Source: Rhipidocladum racemiflorum (taxonomy: Eukaryota; Streptophyta; Magnoliopsida; Poales; Poaceae). From it: 64,000 bases of DNA. The position numbers were made by a program, and so were the translations under genes. Where the stretch lies: assembly GCA_036346355.1 (NCBI GenBank), contig CM070590.1, forward strand, positions 40,519,749 to 40,583,748, written 5' to 3'. A model generated the notes under the pieces. That model saw only the letters and a program-made list of their open reading frames with translations. It did not search any database and had not been told where the DNA came from. Below are positions 47,732-59,634 of the stretch, piece by piece; the first letter of the stretch is position 1; each line of letters opens with the position of its first letter.

Positions 47732-49757
47732 TGTAACACCCTACAAATCTAAACTGTCGTACAAGAAAAATTCGACAGCATCTCTCCTAAAATTAGGACA
47801 AAACGGAAGCGACAACAAGATTCATAATAACCATTATAAACAGAAATAACATAAAAGCATCAATACTAGAGATAACAAGTCTAAATCAACCAGAAAACAA
47901 ACATAAACATAAAACAGCTCCAAAGAGGACATCAACAGGTCTATGATTAATAAAATTTCAGCAAGCTAATGAATTATTAAATGCACTAGTCCACGTGATT
48001 CGTGATGACCCCGGAGGGTTGATTGTGCTACTAAGCCCACCCTTCAAGCTTACGACTCGCGAGAACTACCTGAAAACAACAAAATAACAAGGGGTGAGAT
48101 TGGGTAATCTCAAAGAAGCGGAACAACTTCTAACGAATAACACAGCCACAAGAAAACTAGCATACCAAATTCCTCATGTCCAATACCACATTATAGAGTC
48201 CACACAACCTCAGTAAAATGCATATGATTGTGCACATGCTTATGCCATGATCCTCCTCACTGCGTTCTTTCTCGTGAACACACGGTGTTGTACTGCACGG
48301 TCGCAAGACGCCAAGGCGTCGACAAACTTCCAATGCATGATTATGCAGTTAATGCTTCATGCATAAATACATTCATAACATCCCACTCTGAATTCACATG
48401 CTTGCATACCATCAAATAACATGGATAGAATGCGAACATCATTGAGATAGAATATCTCCACAATTCATCTTGCAAACAACATCTTTCTTCATTCTTACTC
48501 ATGATTCAAAAGCCAAACAACCACATCACAATGCAGGATAGGATATTGTAATCTCATAAACAATTAGTTAAACCATGTAGGTGTGCTGCAATTAAGGTTT
48601 ATATTGAAGACGAAACAAATAGCGAGTTATAGTTTAGCAAGACCGCTACTTCCACTTGCCTTTACCAACGTGGATGACGAACCTAGTTGCGTCCAGAAGG
48701 GGCACCACCTGTACAAGTATTATTTCAGTACATAGCGACATCACAAATGATCACACAACTCGAACACACGCTTCCTAATCCCCGTTCCCTTCTTAAGCGC
48801 CAAAAACCCCAATCTGTCCGGGTCAAACAGCAGCACCCTCTCTTCACAATTTCGTATCTTTTTTTATACAAATCATAAAAATACAAAAAATTACAGTAGC
48901 TATATATTGACGAGATCTACAACTTTCATGAAGATCACAAATTTCAATTCCACAGTTAAAAATTCCTAAACAAACGTCCAACACAGTGGACAAAATCTGT
49001 TTCCAGATTCTGTCCGTCATCTTGCAACAGAGAACTCTCAGACCCATGCCCCAAAAATTCTGAAAAAATTACAGAAGCTATATCTCGACGTTATCCACAA
49101 CTTTCTAGTTATAGGTTTTTGCAGGAAAAATCGTCTATGCCATGTAAAATGCGAAACAATCCACACTGCACAATCTCCCCTTCCAAAAACAGCACCACGT
49201 GAACATCTAACCTTCTCCCCCATCAAGATCCATCTAAATCACTCACCACCAGATCTAATACACTCCTAATCCATAGGTAGAACAGGGGTAAAAGATTGGG
49301 AATTTTACCTTGAGTTCTCCCTTGAGAACCCACGAAAAACGCGCGACGATTCCCGAAACGGAAATCTGCTCGTCCTCCACGCCTCCACGGATCCTCTTCT
49401 CGCTTGCTCCTTCGCGTTTCGCGGTGGATCTTGAGCCACCACGCAAGGGGAGGAAGAGGAGGGGTGGTGTGGCTGCTAGGGGAGGAAGGGGGGCGCCCTA
49501 GGGCTTTTGGGGGGGTGACACCCCTTTTATATGGTGGGCCGGCCCACTAGGGGAAAAGAGAGAGAGGTGGGGAGGGGATTCGCAGCCCAGGCCCAGGTTT
49601 TCCTCGGCCCACTGTTTCTAGCCCGACAACTCCAAATTTAATATTAATACGCCGGATAAACTTCAATTATTTCATCCCCCGACAAATCCTTCATTCCTCT
49701 CCCGAAACAAAACCAGGAAAAGGAACCCTAGAATCGCTCTGACGCTCTAAGGCATCA
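47732..49757 (-). mobile_element. Solo LTR (about 2026 bp) in Tat gag, distant relative of family X, with LTR intron
   Basis: On plus it begins TGTAACACCCTAC and ends at GGCATCA (or two bases later). Flanking TATCT (47727-47731) and CATCT (49758-49762) would be a duplication with one mismatch, and removal restores the gag frame. Read on minus it has X-like features: a leader, a probable intron 48709-49308, and an exon starting GTGGTGCCCC. No internal region or second LTR. The exact right end is uncertain by two bases. Confidence 0.8.
48709..49308 (-). other. Probable intron inside the solo LTR (600 nt)
   Basis: Minus strand donor CTCAAG|GTAAAATT and acceptor TTGTACAG|GTGGTG. A weak palindrome CTGTCCGGGTCAAACAG lies at 48814-48830, 105 nt before the acceptor, the same place as in X LTRs. 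Confidence 0.65.
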
Positions 49758-50078
49758 CATCTGCTCAAGCCGACGAAAAATAAGGTAGAAGTCAAATACT
49801 CATATGATGTGTCAAAATGTGACAAGATATTTGATCTATTGTTGGAAGAAAAACTCATAAGGTTACCAGAGGGACACGTCATCCCATCGGCCGAAGAAAT
49901 TAAAAAGCGAAGGTATTGTAAATGGCACCATTCGTTTTCACATAACACTAACGATTGCAATATTTTTCGACAGCAGATTCAATCGGCCATCACTGATGGC
50001 ACATTAAAGTTTGCAGAAGAATCGGCTATGCAGATAGATATGAATCCTTTCCAAGTCAACATGGTGCAATGCTCATGA

Positions 50079-53000
50079 AAAGGAAAAGGACCTGCAGAAG
50101 ATATCAAGCCGACTAAAGGAATTGAAGCACGATCAAAAGGAGACGAAACAGTGCAGATCACTATCGGCTCCATACAAATAGAAGCCGATAAGAACGGACA
50201 GAACTCGAGAACAGTGAAACCAAAGGGAGACCTGGAGATTGGAAAATGGTATCAGGCTGAAAGAGCTTCAAGAAAAGTAAATTTCAAACCAAAGCCGACC
50301 TTCTCGCAACTTCTGGGAAAGTATGAAATGATAAGTCAAAAATACAGTACTCGACGATCCCAAAGTCTTCATTGGTCTGATCGAAAAACAGGTGAATGTT
50401 GGCAATCCGATGCGACACATCGACCAGCTACCGAAGAAGAAATACACCGGCAATGTCCCTTTTGGCAGTTCTGCTGGGAAAAAGGGATGATCTTACCAAC
50501 AGTCATGTCCTATCCTATGCAACACTCGTCCGCATATCGGCCAAACCAATCGGTAAAAGACAGGTTATCTAGATCAATACATGATCAACTAGAAATAAGA
50601 AACAGGAGGCCGATCCATGAAAGATTGTCAACGTCAGAGCAAGGCGAGTCCTCCCGAACTCAAGAATTATCGGTTTCTCATAACATAAGTAGAATGGAGT
50701 CTGACAGCGAAATGAGCAATTTAGCTGGGAAAATCAGGAAGCCGATAGAACCTAAACCTAGGTGGTGCCCCTCAGGTCTTAGTAAATCACATCGCAGGCG
50801 GCTTCAACGACTAAAGACGCAAGAAGAAAGGGAAGCCGAGAAAGAGAGAGAGAGGGATCAGATGTTCAATAAATTAAGGCCTATACCAGTTTCGAAAAAG
50901 GAATGGAGAAAGAAGGAACAGACCGATAGTGACTCAGATCAATCGGTCGAATTCGGGTCTCCGATGATCCGAGATGATACACCACCAATGGATATAAACA
51001 TGGTATTCACTTTACCTGCTGAGTTCAAGACCGAGGAATCGGCTGAAGAAGCATTCGCCCAATTGTGCCTTGGCGCACCAGATGCCGTGTTTGAAAAGCC
51101 ACAAGACATGCATCGGCATCTAAAACCATTATACCTGAAAGGGTATATTAATGGCTGGCCAATATCTCGAATGTTGGTCGATGGTGGGGCAATAGTTAAT
51201 CTAATGCCGCTAAGTACCTTCAAGAAGTTGGGTAAAGCCGACGAAAATTTGATCAAAACCAATATGGTGCTAAATGACTTCATGGGAGATCCTACTGAAG
51301 CTAAAGGCGTGATGATGTCAGAACTAACAGTCAGCAGTAAAACTTTGCCGACTGCGTTTTTCGTGATAGAAGCCAAAGGTAATTATAGTGTGCTCCTTAG
51401 ACGGGACTGGATCCACGCCAATTGTTGCATACCATCGACTATGCATCAGAAGTTGGTACAATGGAACGATGATACAGTTGAAGTTGTACCAGCCGATACA
51501 TCGGCTCATATCGCCATGGCCAGCCCTGACACCAATTGGCCACATGAAGAAGCTGAATGTATCTCAGGAAAAATCTTGGACGATTGCGATTTCATTTGCA
51601 TCGAGAAGTCAGTATTCAAGCCGATCAACGTTAAACCTAACACGTTTGATCAGACAAACGAAGTGGTGAGAAGATGGAGTCCAAGACAATAGCAAAACTA
51701 CAAGAAAGAGTAAGAAGCTATCGGCAAGAAGAATATGAAGAAGCTGTCAAGGATTTTGAAGAAGAAAGGAAAGGGTTAGGGTTTACCTCTGCCGATTTGC
51801 TTGAAGAAATCAATATTGGAGGAGCCGACAGTAAAAGACCAACATTTGTGTGTGCTAAATTAGAACCCAAGTATAAAGAAAAGTTGGTCGAAATACTCAA
51901 AAAATATAGAGATTGCATTGCATGGGAGTATTATGAGATGCCAGGTTTAAGCTGACAATTAGTTGAACATAGGCTACCCATAAAACCTGGGTATCGGCCA
52001 TTCAAACAATATCCTAGACGATTTAATCCTACGTTGTACGACGCTATAAAAGAAGAGGTAGGACGATTACTAGAGGCAAAGTTTATCCGGCCCTGCCGAT
52101 ATGCTGAATGGGTCTTGAATATCGTTCCTGTAAAAAAGAAGAACGGCAAACTTAGGGTGTGCATTGATTTTAGGGATTTAAATAAAGCCACACCAAAAGA
52201 TGAGTACCCGATGCCTATAGCCGATATGCTTATCGATGCTGCGTCTGGGAATAAAATCATAAGTTTTTTGGACGGAAATGCTGGATACAATCAGATATTC
52301 ATGGCGGAGGCCGATATCCCTAAAACAGCCTTTAGGTGCCCAGGGGCCTTAGGGCTATATGAATGGACGGTTATGACCTTTGGTTTAAAAAATGCCGGCG
52401 CCACTTATCAACGTGCTATGAACCATATTTTCCATAATTTAATCGGCAATACTGTGGAAATATACATTGACGATGTAGTAGTAAAATCCAAAGAAGACTG
52501 GCAACATTTAGCCGATTTGGAAAAGATGTTTGAGAGCACAAAGGCACATGGATAAAAATGAACCCCCTAAAATGCGCTTTCGGAGTATCGGCTGGACAAT
52601 TCATTGGGTTTACAGTGCATGAAGGAGGGATTGAAGTGAACCAAGCTAAAGTAAAAGCTATAGCCGATACTAGACCGCCGACAAAAAAAAGGGAGTTGCA
52701 AGTACTGATAGGGAAAATTAATTACTTGCGACGCTTCATTTCAAATTTGTCAGGACGAACTCGCGCCTTCACACCACTACTGAAAATAAAAGACGACCAA
52801 GAGTTCAAATGGGGAACCAATCAGCAAAAGGCCTTCAACGACATAAAAGGTTATCTGACAAGTCCACCAGTATTGGCCGCACCAAGGCATGGTATACCCT
52901 TTAAACTACATATATCGGCTGAAGGAGATATAGTGGGGGCAGTCCTAACACAGGAGGCCGATAAGAAGGAACGGACCATATTTTATCTAAGCCGACGTCT

Positions 53001-55003
53001 CTTAGATGCAGAAACCAGGTATCCCCCTAGTAGAGAAATTATGCTTATCTTTGTATTTTGCTTGCACTAAATTAAGGCATTACATGTTGGCGTCAAGATG
53101 CATTACAGTCTGCAAAACTGATATAGTCAAGTACATACTATCTGCACCAATTTTGCGAGGTTGGCTTGGTAAATGGGCGTACGCCTTAACTGAGTTCGAT
53201 TTAACCTATGAATCGGCTAAATCTGTAAAAGGACAAGCTGTGGCCGATTTTATTGTAGGAAGTGAAACGTTAACAGGAACGGCCGATGTGACTCTTTGGC
53301 AGTTGTATTTAGATGGATCCGTTTGCCAAGAGGGCGAAGGCATCGGCGTAGTATTAATTTCACCTAGAAAACAGGAATATGAGTTCATGTATCAGCTAAA
53401 TAGCCGATGTTCAAATAATCAAGCAGAGTATGAAGCGTTACTAAAAGGGCTACAATTGCTAGACAGCATTGGGGTAAAAGACGTCGAAGCTTTTGGAGAC
53501 TCGATGTTAATTGTACAACAAGTCAAGGGGGAATACCGATGCAACAATGGTGCGCTAATCCAGTACTTACATCAATGCCTCCAGATTATTGAGACGTTTA
53601 CTACATTCTCTATAGAACATATTCCCTGGGAAGCTAATGATAAAGCGAACCGATTGGCACAATGTGCATCAGGGTACAGGATTGAAAGCCGACAGGAACC
53701 AATCGAGCTAAACGTTTGGTCGATCTTGTGTGTCCATCCTGTCGACTGGAGAACAGAAATAATGGATTATTTATCAGACCCATCTAAGCCGACTGAGCAG
53801 AAGGTCAGGCGCAAAGCACTCAAATATGTTCTACTGGAGGATGTATTATAGTTTTGAACCATGGAAGGCTTATTGCTAAGATGCCTGGGAACTGAAGATG
53901 CCAAAATAGCAATGGAGGAAGTCCATGAAGGAATTTGTGGATCACATCAATCGGCCCATAAAATGAAATGGATACTGAGACGAACAGGATATTTTTGGCC
54001 AACAATGTTAGAAGACTGCTTCAAATATTATAAAGGATGCCAAACATGCCAAAAGTTTGGTAACATACAGTCAGCACCAGTATCGACTTTGCATCTGATC
54101 ATCAAGCCATGGCCGTTTAGGGGATGGGGCAAAGACATAATCGGCCAGATATTTCCGTCGTCCAGCAAAGGATATAAATTTATCCTTGCAGCCGCAGACT
54201 ATTTTTCAAAATGGGTTGAGGCTGTACCACTCAAGAAAGTTACCAGCAAAGAGCTGATCGACTTTGTAAATGAACACATCGTCCATCGGTTTGGAATTCC
54301 ACAGACGATTACTACTGATCAAGGGACTGTGTTCATGTCTAACGAATTCAAATGTTTCGCGGGAAGTCTTGGGATAAAATTACTCAACTCTTCTCCTTAT
54401 TACGCTCAGGCCAATGGACAGGCCGAGTCGTCGAACAAGACATTGATAAAGCTAATAAAAAGGAAAATTGAGGAAGAACCAAGGAAATGTCATTCAACGC
54501 TATCAGAAGCTTTATGGGCTTATCGGCTATCTTATCACAGATCAACTAAATTATCACCTTTTCAGTTGGTATATGGACAAGAAGCCATTTTGCCCGTGGA
54601 AATCAACATCGGCTCAGTAAGGCTATTTGAGCAAGATAATTTGCCAGCTGATGGATACAAACAGGCAATGCTAGACAATCTAGATGACTTAGCCGAGCTA
54701 AGGCTGATTACATTAGATCAGCTCAAAAAGAATAAGGAAAGGATTGCCAGGTCATATAATAAAAAGGTGGTTTTAAAATATTTTAATCAAGCCGATTTGG
54801 TATGGAAAACCGTGTTGCTGATCGGTTCTAAGGACAGTCGATTCGGCAAGTGGTCTCCAACGTGGGAAGGACCCTACCGAATAAATCAGCTAGTTGATGG
54901 GAACTCGTACATAATCGAGACACTAGATGGGTTGGTACTACCTAAAGCAATCAACGGAAAGTATTTGAAAGCATACTATCCTAGCGTATGGATCGGATCC
55001 TAA
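50079..55003 (+). pseudogene. Tat element pol: protease, RT, RNase H, second RNase H, integrase
   Basis: A charged linker (50151-51100) leads to a retropepsin with MLVDGGAIVNLMP near 51170. A frameshift near 51690 and TGA at 51953 precede RT (52034-52555) with CIDFRDLN, PMPIADMLID and the active site YIDDVVV at 52463-52483. A frameshift near 52555 leads to RNase H (52558-53070), a frameshift near 53060, then an archaeal-type RNase H (LYLDGSVC at about 53306, NNQAEYEAL, GDSMLIVQQ, AND near 53640). Two stops at 53849 and 53855 precede integrase (53861-55003): H...H...CQTCQKF zinc site, KDIIGQI, TTDQGTVF and NGQAESSNK. Catalytic residues look intact; the frames do not. Confidence 0.9.
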
Positions 55004-55220
55004 GCGCAAGTAAAAATCCACGAGAGGTCACTCAAGCACATGCACACAAGATCGGTTAAACAGCCGATCAAATCAAAAATCATCAGATTATAGCTTAGTT
55101 AAACAGCCGATCAAATTATCCAAAAACGATCACCAGGTTAAAATATCGTTTACAAACGATCGGCTACACAGCCAGTACTATAGATTGGTTCATCAAAAGG
55201 AGTCTGTGCCCTATTCCCAG
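55004..55220. other. Gap between pol and the antisense gene
   Basis: No gene. Contains five copies of GCCGAT/ATCGGC and is the facing 3' ends of two convergent units. Confidence 0.6.
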
Positions 55221-56099
55221 TCAATGAAGTCCAGAGCCGGGCAAATGAGCCCCCAAAGCCGATAGTGCTGCCGCCGCCCTGCCGATAGTGGCTTGAACGC
55301 TATCAATCAGTTGTTGATCGGCTAATGCGTCGCCAGGGACAGGGATCACCTTCGCCAATTGAGTTTTGACCAGGGCAAACACTTCACCTATCTGCCTCCT
55401 CTGAGTCGCCAGCAAGGACGTTGAGTCAGTTATTTTTATCTGGATTTCTGCAAGCTCTTTGGTGACCAAGGCCAGCTGCTCCTCAAGCCGACTTTTGGTC
55501 GTTTCCAATTCTTGGGCTTTGTTCTTAGCCAGCTTGAGAGCGGCAGCACCCTGATCAAAAGCACTTTTTTGGAGTTTGGTGTCAGCTATGAGTTTGTCCA
55601 AGATCTGTTGATCAGCTTGCTGAACCTTCCTCTGTTCAACTCTTAATTTGGCTGATTCCACGTCTAAACGACGAGCGTCCAAGTGGCAGACTTCCAATAA
55701 TGCATTCATGGCAGCGGGAGGAAGATCGGCTTGTATGGCTGCCATGGCATCTCTCAAAGGTTGGGTGTTGGACAAGAGAGCTACCTCCGGCTGCATCACT
55801 TCGTCCAAAAGACGATTTAGACGTTCTTGCATGCCTGGCTGAGCAGTCACAACGGCCAATGCAGGCGCGGAGGCGGCTATTATACGTTGAATATCGGCCG
55901 GGTAGTCGTCAGTGGCTAACACCTCTGGGTCATCGAGCTTGTCCAGAGTAATGCCCAGGAGATCGGCTAGATCTGTTTTCAATATTGGGATCTCAGGGAT
56001 ATCGGCCGTTGGGGGCAGTACTGCTGGAAGTGGAGGAATAGCCGATGAAGCACCTTGAAGATCGGCTGCAACCGCCGCTACTTGTACTGACGGGGATTA

Positions 56100-56165
56100 C
56101 TGGAAAAGACAACTTATAGCGCTTAGTAATGCGACTTAATGTTTTACTCAAATTAACAGGCTTAC
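56100..56165 (-). other. Intron 3 of the antisense gene
   Basis: Donor ACTGAT|GTAAGC, acceptor CTTTTCCAG, TTACTAAG branch-like word, 66 nt, phase 0; the next codon is TAA. Confidence 0.7.
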
Positions 56166-56248
56166 ATCAGTAGCCGAGTGCTCCGGGGAACAATCGGTTT
56201 GACACCTCACAGGTCTGGGCGAACGCCTGGCAGATTTCTTCTTCCTCT

Positions 56249-56318
56249 CTGCGATGGATGCGGATTAGTACAGACGGAAACGAGGAGGATGAAAGCCAAT
56301 GTAAAGAAAACAACTTAC
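56249..56318 (-). other. Intron 2 of the antisense gene
   Basis: Donor CTCAAA|GTAAGT, acceptor CATCGCAG|AGAGG, TACTAATCC branch-like word, 70 nt, phase 1. Confidence 0.75.
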
Positions 56319-56484
56319 TTTGAGGACGTTGACGAGCCAAGTCCGACAGAGACGGACCTTGGATGCCCAAGTTGCCCGAAGTATACCCCGTGGTGCCGAC
56401 CGATTGACCCGGTCGTCTTTGTCGGCTGCTACCGGTGGAGGCATGAGGACCAGCCGTTTGATCACCAGTAGCTGTAGTCCCACC

Positions 56485-56563
56485 CTGGGAAGATTGGAAA
56501 TAAGGCATTTGTAAGTAAAAGCCGATTGTCAGTATAAACTAAGGAAAATTTAGACGCCGGTAC
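56485..56563 (-). other. Intron 1 of the antisense gene
   Basis: Donor GTAGAG|GTACCG, acceptor AATCTTCCCAG|GGTGGG, 79 nt, phase 0. Confidence 0.7.
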
Positions 56564-58099
56564 CTCTACGGCTACTGAGGAGTCGGTATAACCGGAACTC
56601 TCGCTGGGACCAGAAGCCACCGTTGGATCACGGAAATCAGGCAAAAAGGTAAGAATTATAGCCGACGGAGTTCTGTCCATCAATAAGGCCTCCGATATCC
56701 TAGACCACCATTGAGAGAATACGGCCGATCGACGGGAATTAAGATTAAAATGTGGCATTGAAAGGAGTTGTAATCCGTCGGCTACTTCAGGTACAATCTC
56801 CGCAGCAACACTATTGGTCACTCGAGAGCGGGGTTCGATACAGGACAACAAAGGAAAAGAGGGAATGGTTTGCCCAAAACCCAATTGGCGGGCATAAACC
56901 GATGGGTGATAAAATTCGTAAGAAGGCTAAAATGTCCTGTTGCGTGTATTCAAACCGACGTGAATAATGCAAGGGGAAAGGATGATTTTATACAAGTCTA
57001 AAGAGAACTGGGTCATCAAGGAACTATCGGCATCTAAGTGAAGGAATGATGGACATGGATAATCAGCTATGTCAGCGTAACGGAAAAAGTCCTGTTGGCC
57101 AAAAGAGTCTCTATCCAGGGTGAGGAAGAAGCTGAGGTATTTGTGCAAGCCAACTGGATCCATTTTTAAATCACCAGCAGAGGACATGATAAATCTCTCC
57201 CCATAAGATTGGCTAGCTCTATACTGGGGGACTACATGTTCTAAGTAATCTTCTCTAGGGAAGGTTGAACTCCCCGAAGGTTCAGATAGAATGGATCGGC
57301 TGAACATACAATGAAGCCATGTCTGGATAAACCACAAGGGGCACCCTATGTTACCAACAACATGCTTGGCAAAACCATAAAAGAGTCGGCTGCGGATTAC
57401 GTACATCATTTGATATACCGCCCCCAAAAACATCTTGCTAAGAGCAAGCCGATGCCCCTCTACAAAGCGTTCCGCTATCAATTGAAAGGATTGGGTAGGG
57501 CCAAGGGAAGCACCGCAGAATAAGTATCGGTCTAACCAGAGGTTGAGAAAAGCGGCATGCTCCTCGGCCGATACCGGACCATTAACTCTATTGTTATCCT
57601 GAATATATCTGTGCCAGCCCTCACCTTTCTTTCGGATCAACTTAAATATAGGTTTTCCGCTAAAAGCCGATAATTGATCTCCATCTGGCCGAAGACAACA
57701 CAATTGGGCCACATCAAGCAAAGTAGGGCCAACTGGGCCAGATGGGAATAAAAAAGCGTTGAAAGAATCCGACCAAAAATAACAGGCCGCAGCTACTAAA
57801 GGTTCGTTGGCTTCAGGGTCGGCTAGACTCAAAGGAAGGGATTCGGCTATACCCATTCTTTCCCATTCTATCCTCTTTTGAGCCGACACCCTAATAAACC
57901 AAGACCTCCACCACCTCAGGCTCGTGGGCCAAGCCCTGAAACTTTTTCCCCACTCAGAAATATTATACCCAGCAGCCGACAGCGGAAGCCTAGGGATCTC
58001 ATCGTTAATAACTATATCGGCTTGCATGGTACCTATCAGCCCTAGGTAGTATTGATCTAAGCTTTGAGGGATCGGGATGAATACCTGCGAAGGGTCCAT

Positions 58100-58370
58100 T
58101 TTAGCCGATTTCAGAAAGGGAAAAAGAAGGACGGGGGAAGCCGATGATTCATGATTCGAGAGCTTGAAAATGTGCGAATGACCGTGGGGGGACCCTCATA
58201 TTTATACTGCGGTGAAAAGAGAGGCGAAAGGGCGGGAGCAGTTGTGCATTTAAAACGCACCGAGATTATTACGGCGCAGTTAATGGAGCAGTTCCCAAGA
58301 AATGTGCCTCTGTGAGTCGATATGGGGAGAAAAGCCAATAGGTTTTTTTTGGAAAATAACAAATTATCTT
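58100..58370 (-). other. Upstream region of the antisense gene
   Basis: About 270 bp between the antisense ATG and the purine tract. No ORF of substance. A TATAAATATG-like word on minus near 58200 could be its TATA box, suggesting a promoter inside the element and separate from the LTR. Confidence 0.4.
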
Positions 58371-58388
58371 CCAAAAACAGGGGGCATA
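58371..58388 (+). promoter_or_regulatory. Tat element polypurine tract
   Basis: AAAAACAGGGGGCATA directly before the 3' LTR start TGTTTGCACC. Confidence 0.75.
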
Positions 58389-59001
58389 TGTTTGCACCAA
58401 AATTCGGCATATATTAAAATCAGTTCGAATCAGATGAAAGAGTTCGTATGAAGAGAAATCGGTATAAGAATCGGAAGGAAAATTCGTTTCTAAGGAAACC
58501 GGATCAGAGGCCGATACGGATTAATGCCGTGTCCATGTCCAACTCAGATCGGCCAGACGTATTATAAAAGGTGGTGGACATCGAGAGAATAAGAGGAATC
58601 AATCCAACACAACACATCTACTTTTTACAAGTTCTTTTTACATCGTTTTAGATTCATAGATCTCTTTGCAAGTCGACGGAATCAACATAGCTGCGCATCG
58701 CCGATTGTTGGTTTTAGCCGATTTCACCAGGTTCAATCTGCTTTATTTTGTTGCGCATTGCCTTCTCAAAGCTGATTTCACCTTGTATCCGGATTAACCG
58801 TAATTGGTTGATCTAGTTATCCCCTAATCGGTTTTCAGCCGACTAGCAAGAAGCCGATAAACAATGTTCTATCGGCTTTGATTAAATTACAAATTCTACC
58901 TTGTCAATTTCAGGTCAAATTGACTGGCACGCTCTGCAAACCCGGTGTTTGTCTTGTGTGTTCGAGGCTGAAGATCCTACCTCACGTTTTTAGCACGAAC
59001 A
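58389..59001 (+). repeat. Tat element 3' LTR (613 bp)
   Basis: Same length as the 5' copy, about 19 substitutions by eye, most of them transitions. Confidence 0.92.
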
Positions 59002-59634
59002 GGATCATAAAGAACAAATCAATGCCAACATCGATACAAACCATACTTAACATTATGATCAAGTCATAATTTCATATACAACGTCATAACCATGTCAAAA
59101 TCTCATTGTACACAATTCATTGTCATCATCATGTATGCAATGCAATGCAATGCACATGTCTCCTCGAAACATATACCGGTATTGCTGAGTGCACACCCGT
59201 CGGCGTGCACCCTCTTTCCCCTTCTATCCTGTAGATGGAGGGTGCCTACTCCTCGCTTCCATTCACCACGGCGATGGAATCATGAGGTAGGTCTTACTCA
59301 ATGCTCTCCAGATTAGTCATAACTTTCTCACCGACCTTTTCGGACTAGTTATGACGTTCTCACCGACCTTGCCAGCTTTCATGCCATGTATGCAATTATG
59401 CCATAAACATAAACAACTCGCACATATACTCAACGATTTATTGCATAGCATCATAATAAACCATTTTCATCATATCATGGCAAACACTAATCATGGCAAG
59501 ATAGCACATCATGTAAACAATTTGCACCTAGTCACAACTAGCAACATATAACACGCTACCCATTCCAATACACTTGCCTTAACCTCCGGCGACGGATTGG
59601 TGAGAGGATGAGGGCACTCCAGGGGTCACACCAC

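Larger units (their letters stand above)
46083..50078 (+). pseudogene. Tat element gag, interrupted by a solo LTR and by in-frame stops
   Basis: Starts ATG at 46083 (MTSTDKPAV), 32 bases after the LTR. The same frame continues through a TAG at 46905-46907 and a TAG at 47448-47450. The gag core lies at about 47230-47430 (AFTWFTNLPPNSVHVWNDLESR, then SVSDYIRRFRGVRNRCF). At 47731 it is cut by the solo LTR and resumes at 49763 in the same frame once the insert and one duplication copy are removed. The distal part has CDKIFDLLLEE and CKWHHSFSHNTNDC, a Cys/His cluster resembling a nucleic-acid-binding finger. TGA at 50076-50078 is followed by open frame. The single-base stops fit CAG to TAG and CGA to TGA. 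Confidence 0.88.
55221..58099 (-). pseudogene. Antisense plant-mobile-domain gene captured in the Tat element, three introns, two stops
   Basis: Start ATG at 58099 (MDPSQVFIPIPQSLDQYYLG). Exon 1 (58099-56564) carries a plant mobile domain of the MAIN/aminotransferase-like type: WWRSWFIRVSAQKR, PLVAAACYFWSDSFNAFLFP, GPTLLDVAQLCCL, then YHPSVYARQLGFGQ near the end. A TAG at 56927-56929 breaks it. Introns with GT...AG: 56485-56563, 56249-56318 (TACTAAT branch-like), 56100-56165. Splicing keeps phase: phase 0, then phase 1, then phase 0. Exon 3 (56248-56166) encodes KRKKKSARRSPRP, which looks like a nuclear localisation signal and only appears after splicing. Exon 4 begins with TAA (56099-56097), otherwise in frame with a long coiled-coil tail ending GSGLH at 55221. 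Exon limits are inferred from phase and consensus. Confidence 0.8.
45438..59001 (+). mobile_element. Tat-type Ty3/gypsy element with an antisense plant-mobile-domain gene
   Basis: LTRs of 613 bp each (45438-46050 and 58389-59001), flanked by GGATC (45433-45437 and 59002-59006). Order on plus is gag, protease, RT, RNase H, a second archaeal-type RNase H, integrase; then on minus a spliced gene between pol and the 3' LTR. The second RNase H and the extra gene in that place are features of the Tat lineage. By eye the LTRs differ at about 19 sites and by no indel, around 3 percent. Frames carry several stops and frameshifts. A solo LTR interrupts gag at 47732. The word GCCGAT/ATCGGC is very common throughout. 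Confidence 0.92.

Noticed and set aside
56167..56508. Separate 113-codon gene on minus
   Set aside because: Its middle is exon 2 of the antisense gene and the rest reads through introns 1 and 2; the spliced model explains it better.
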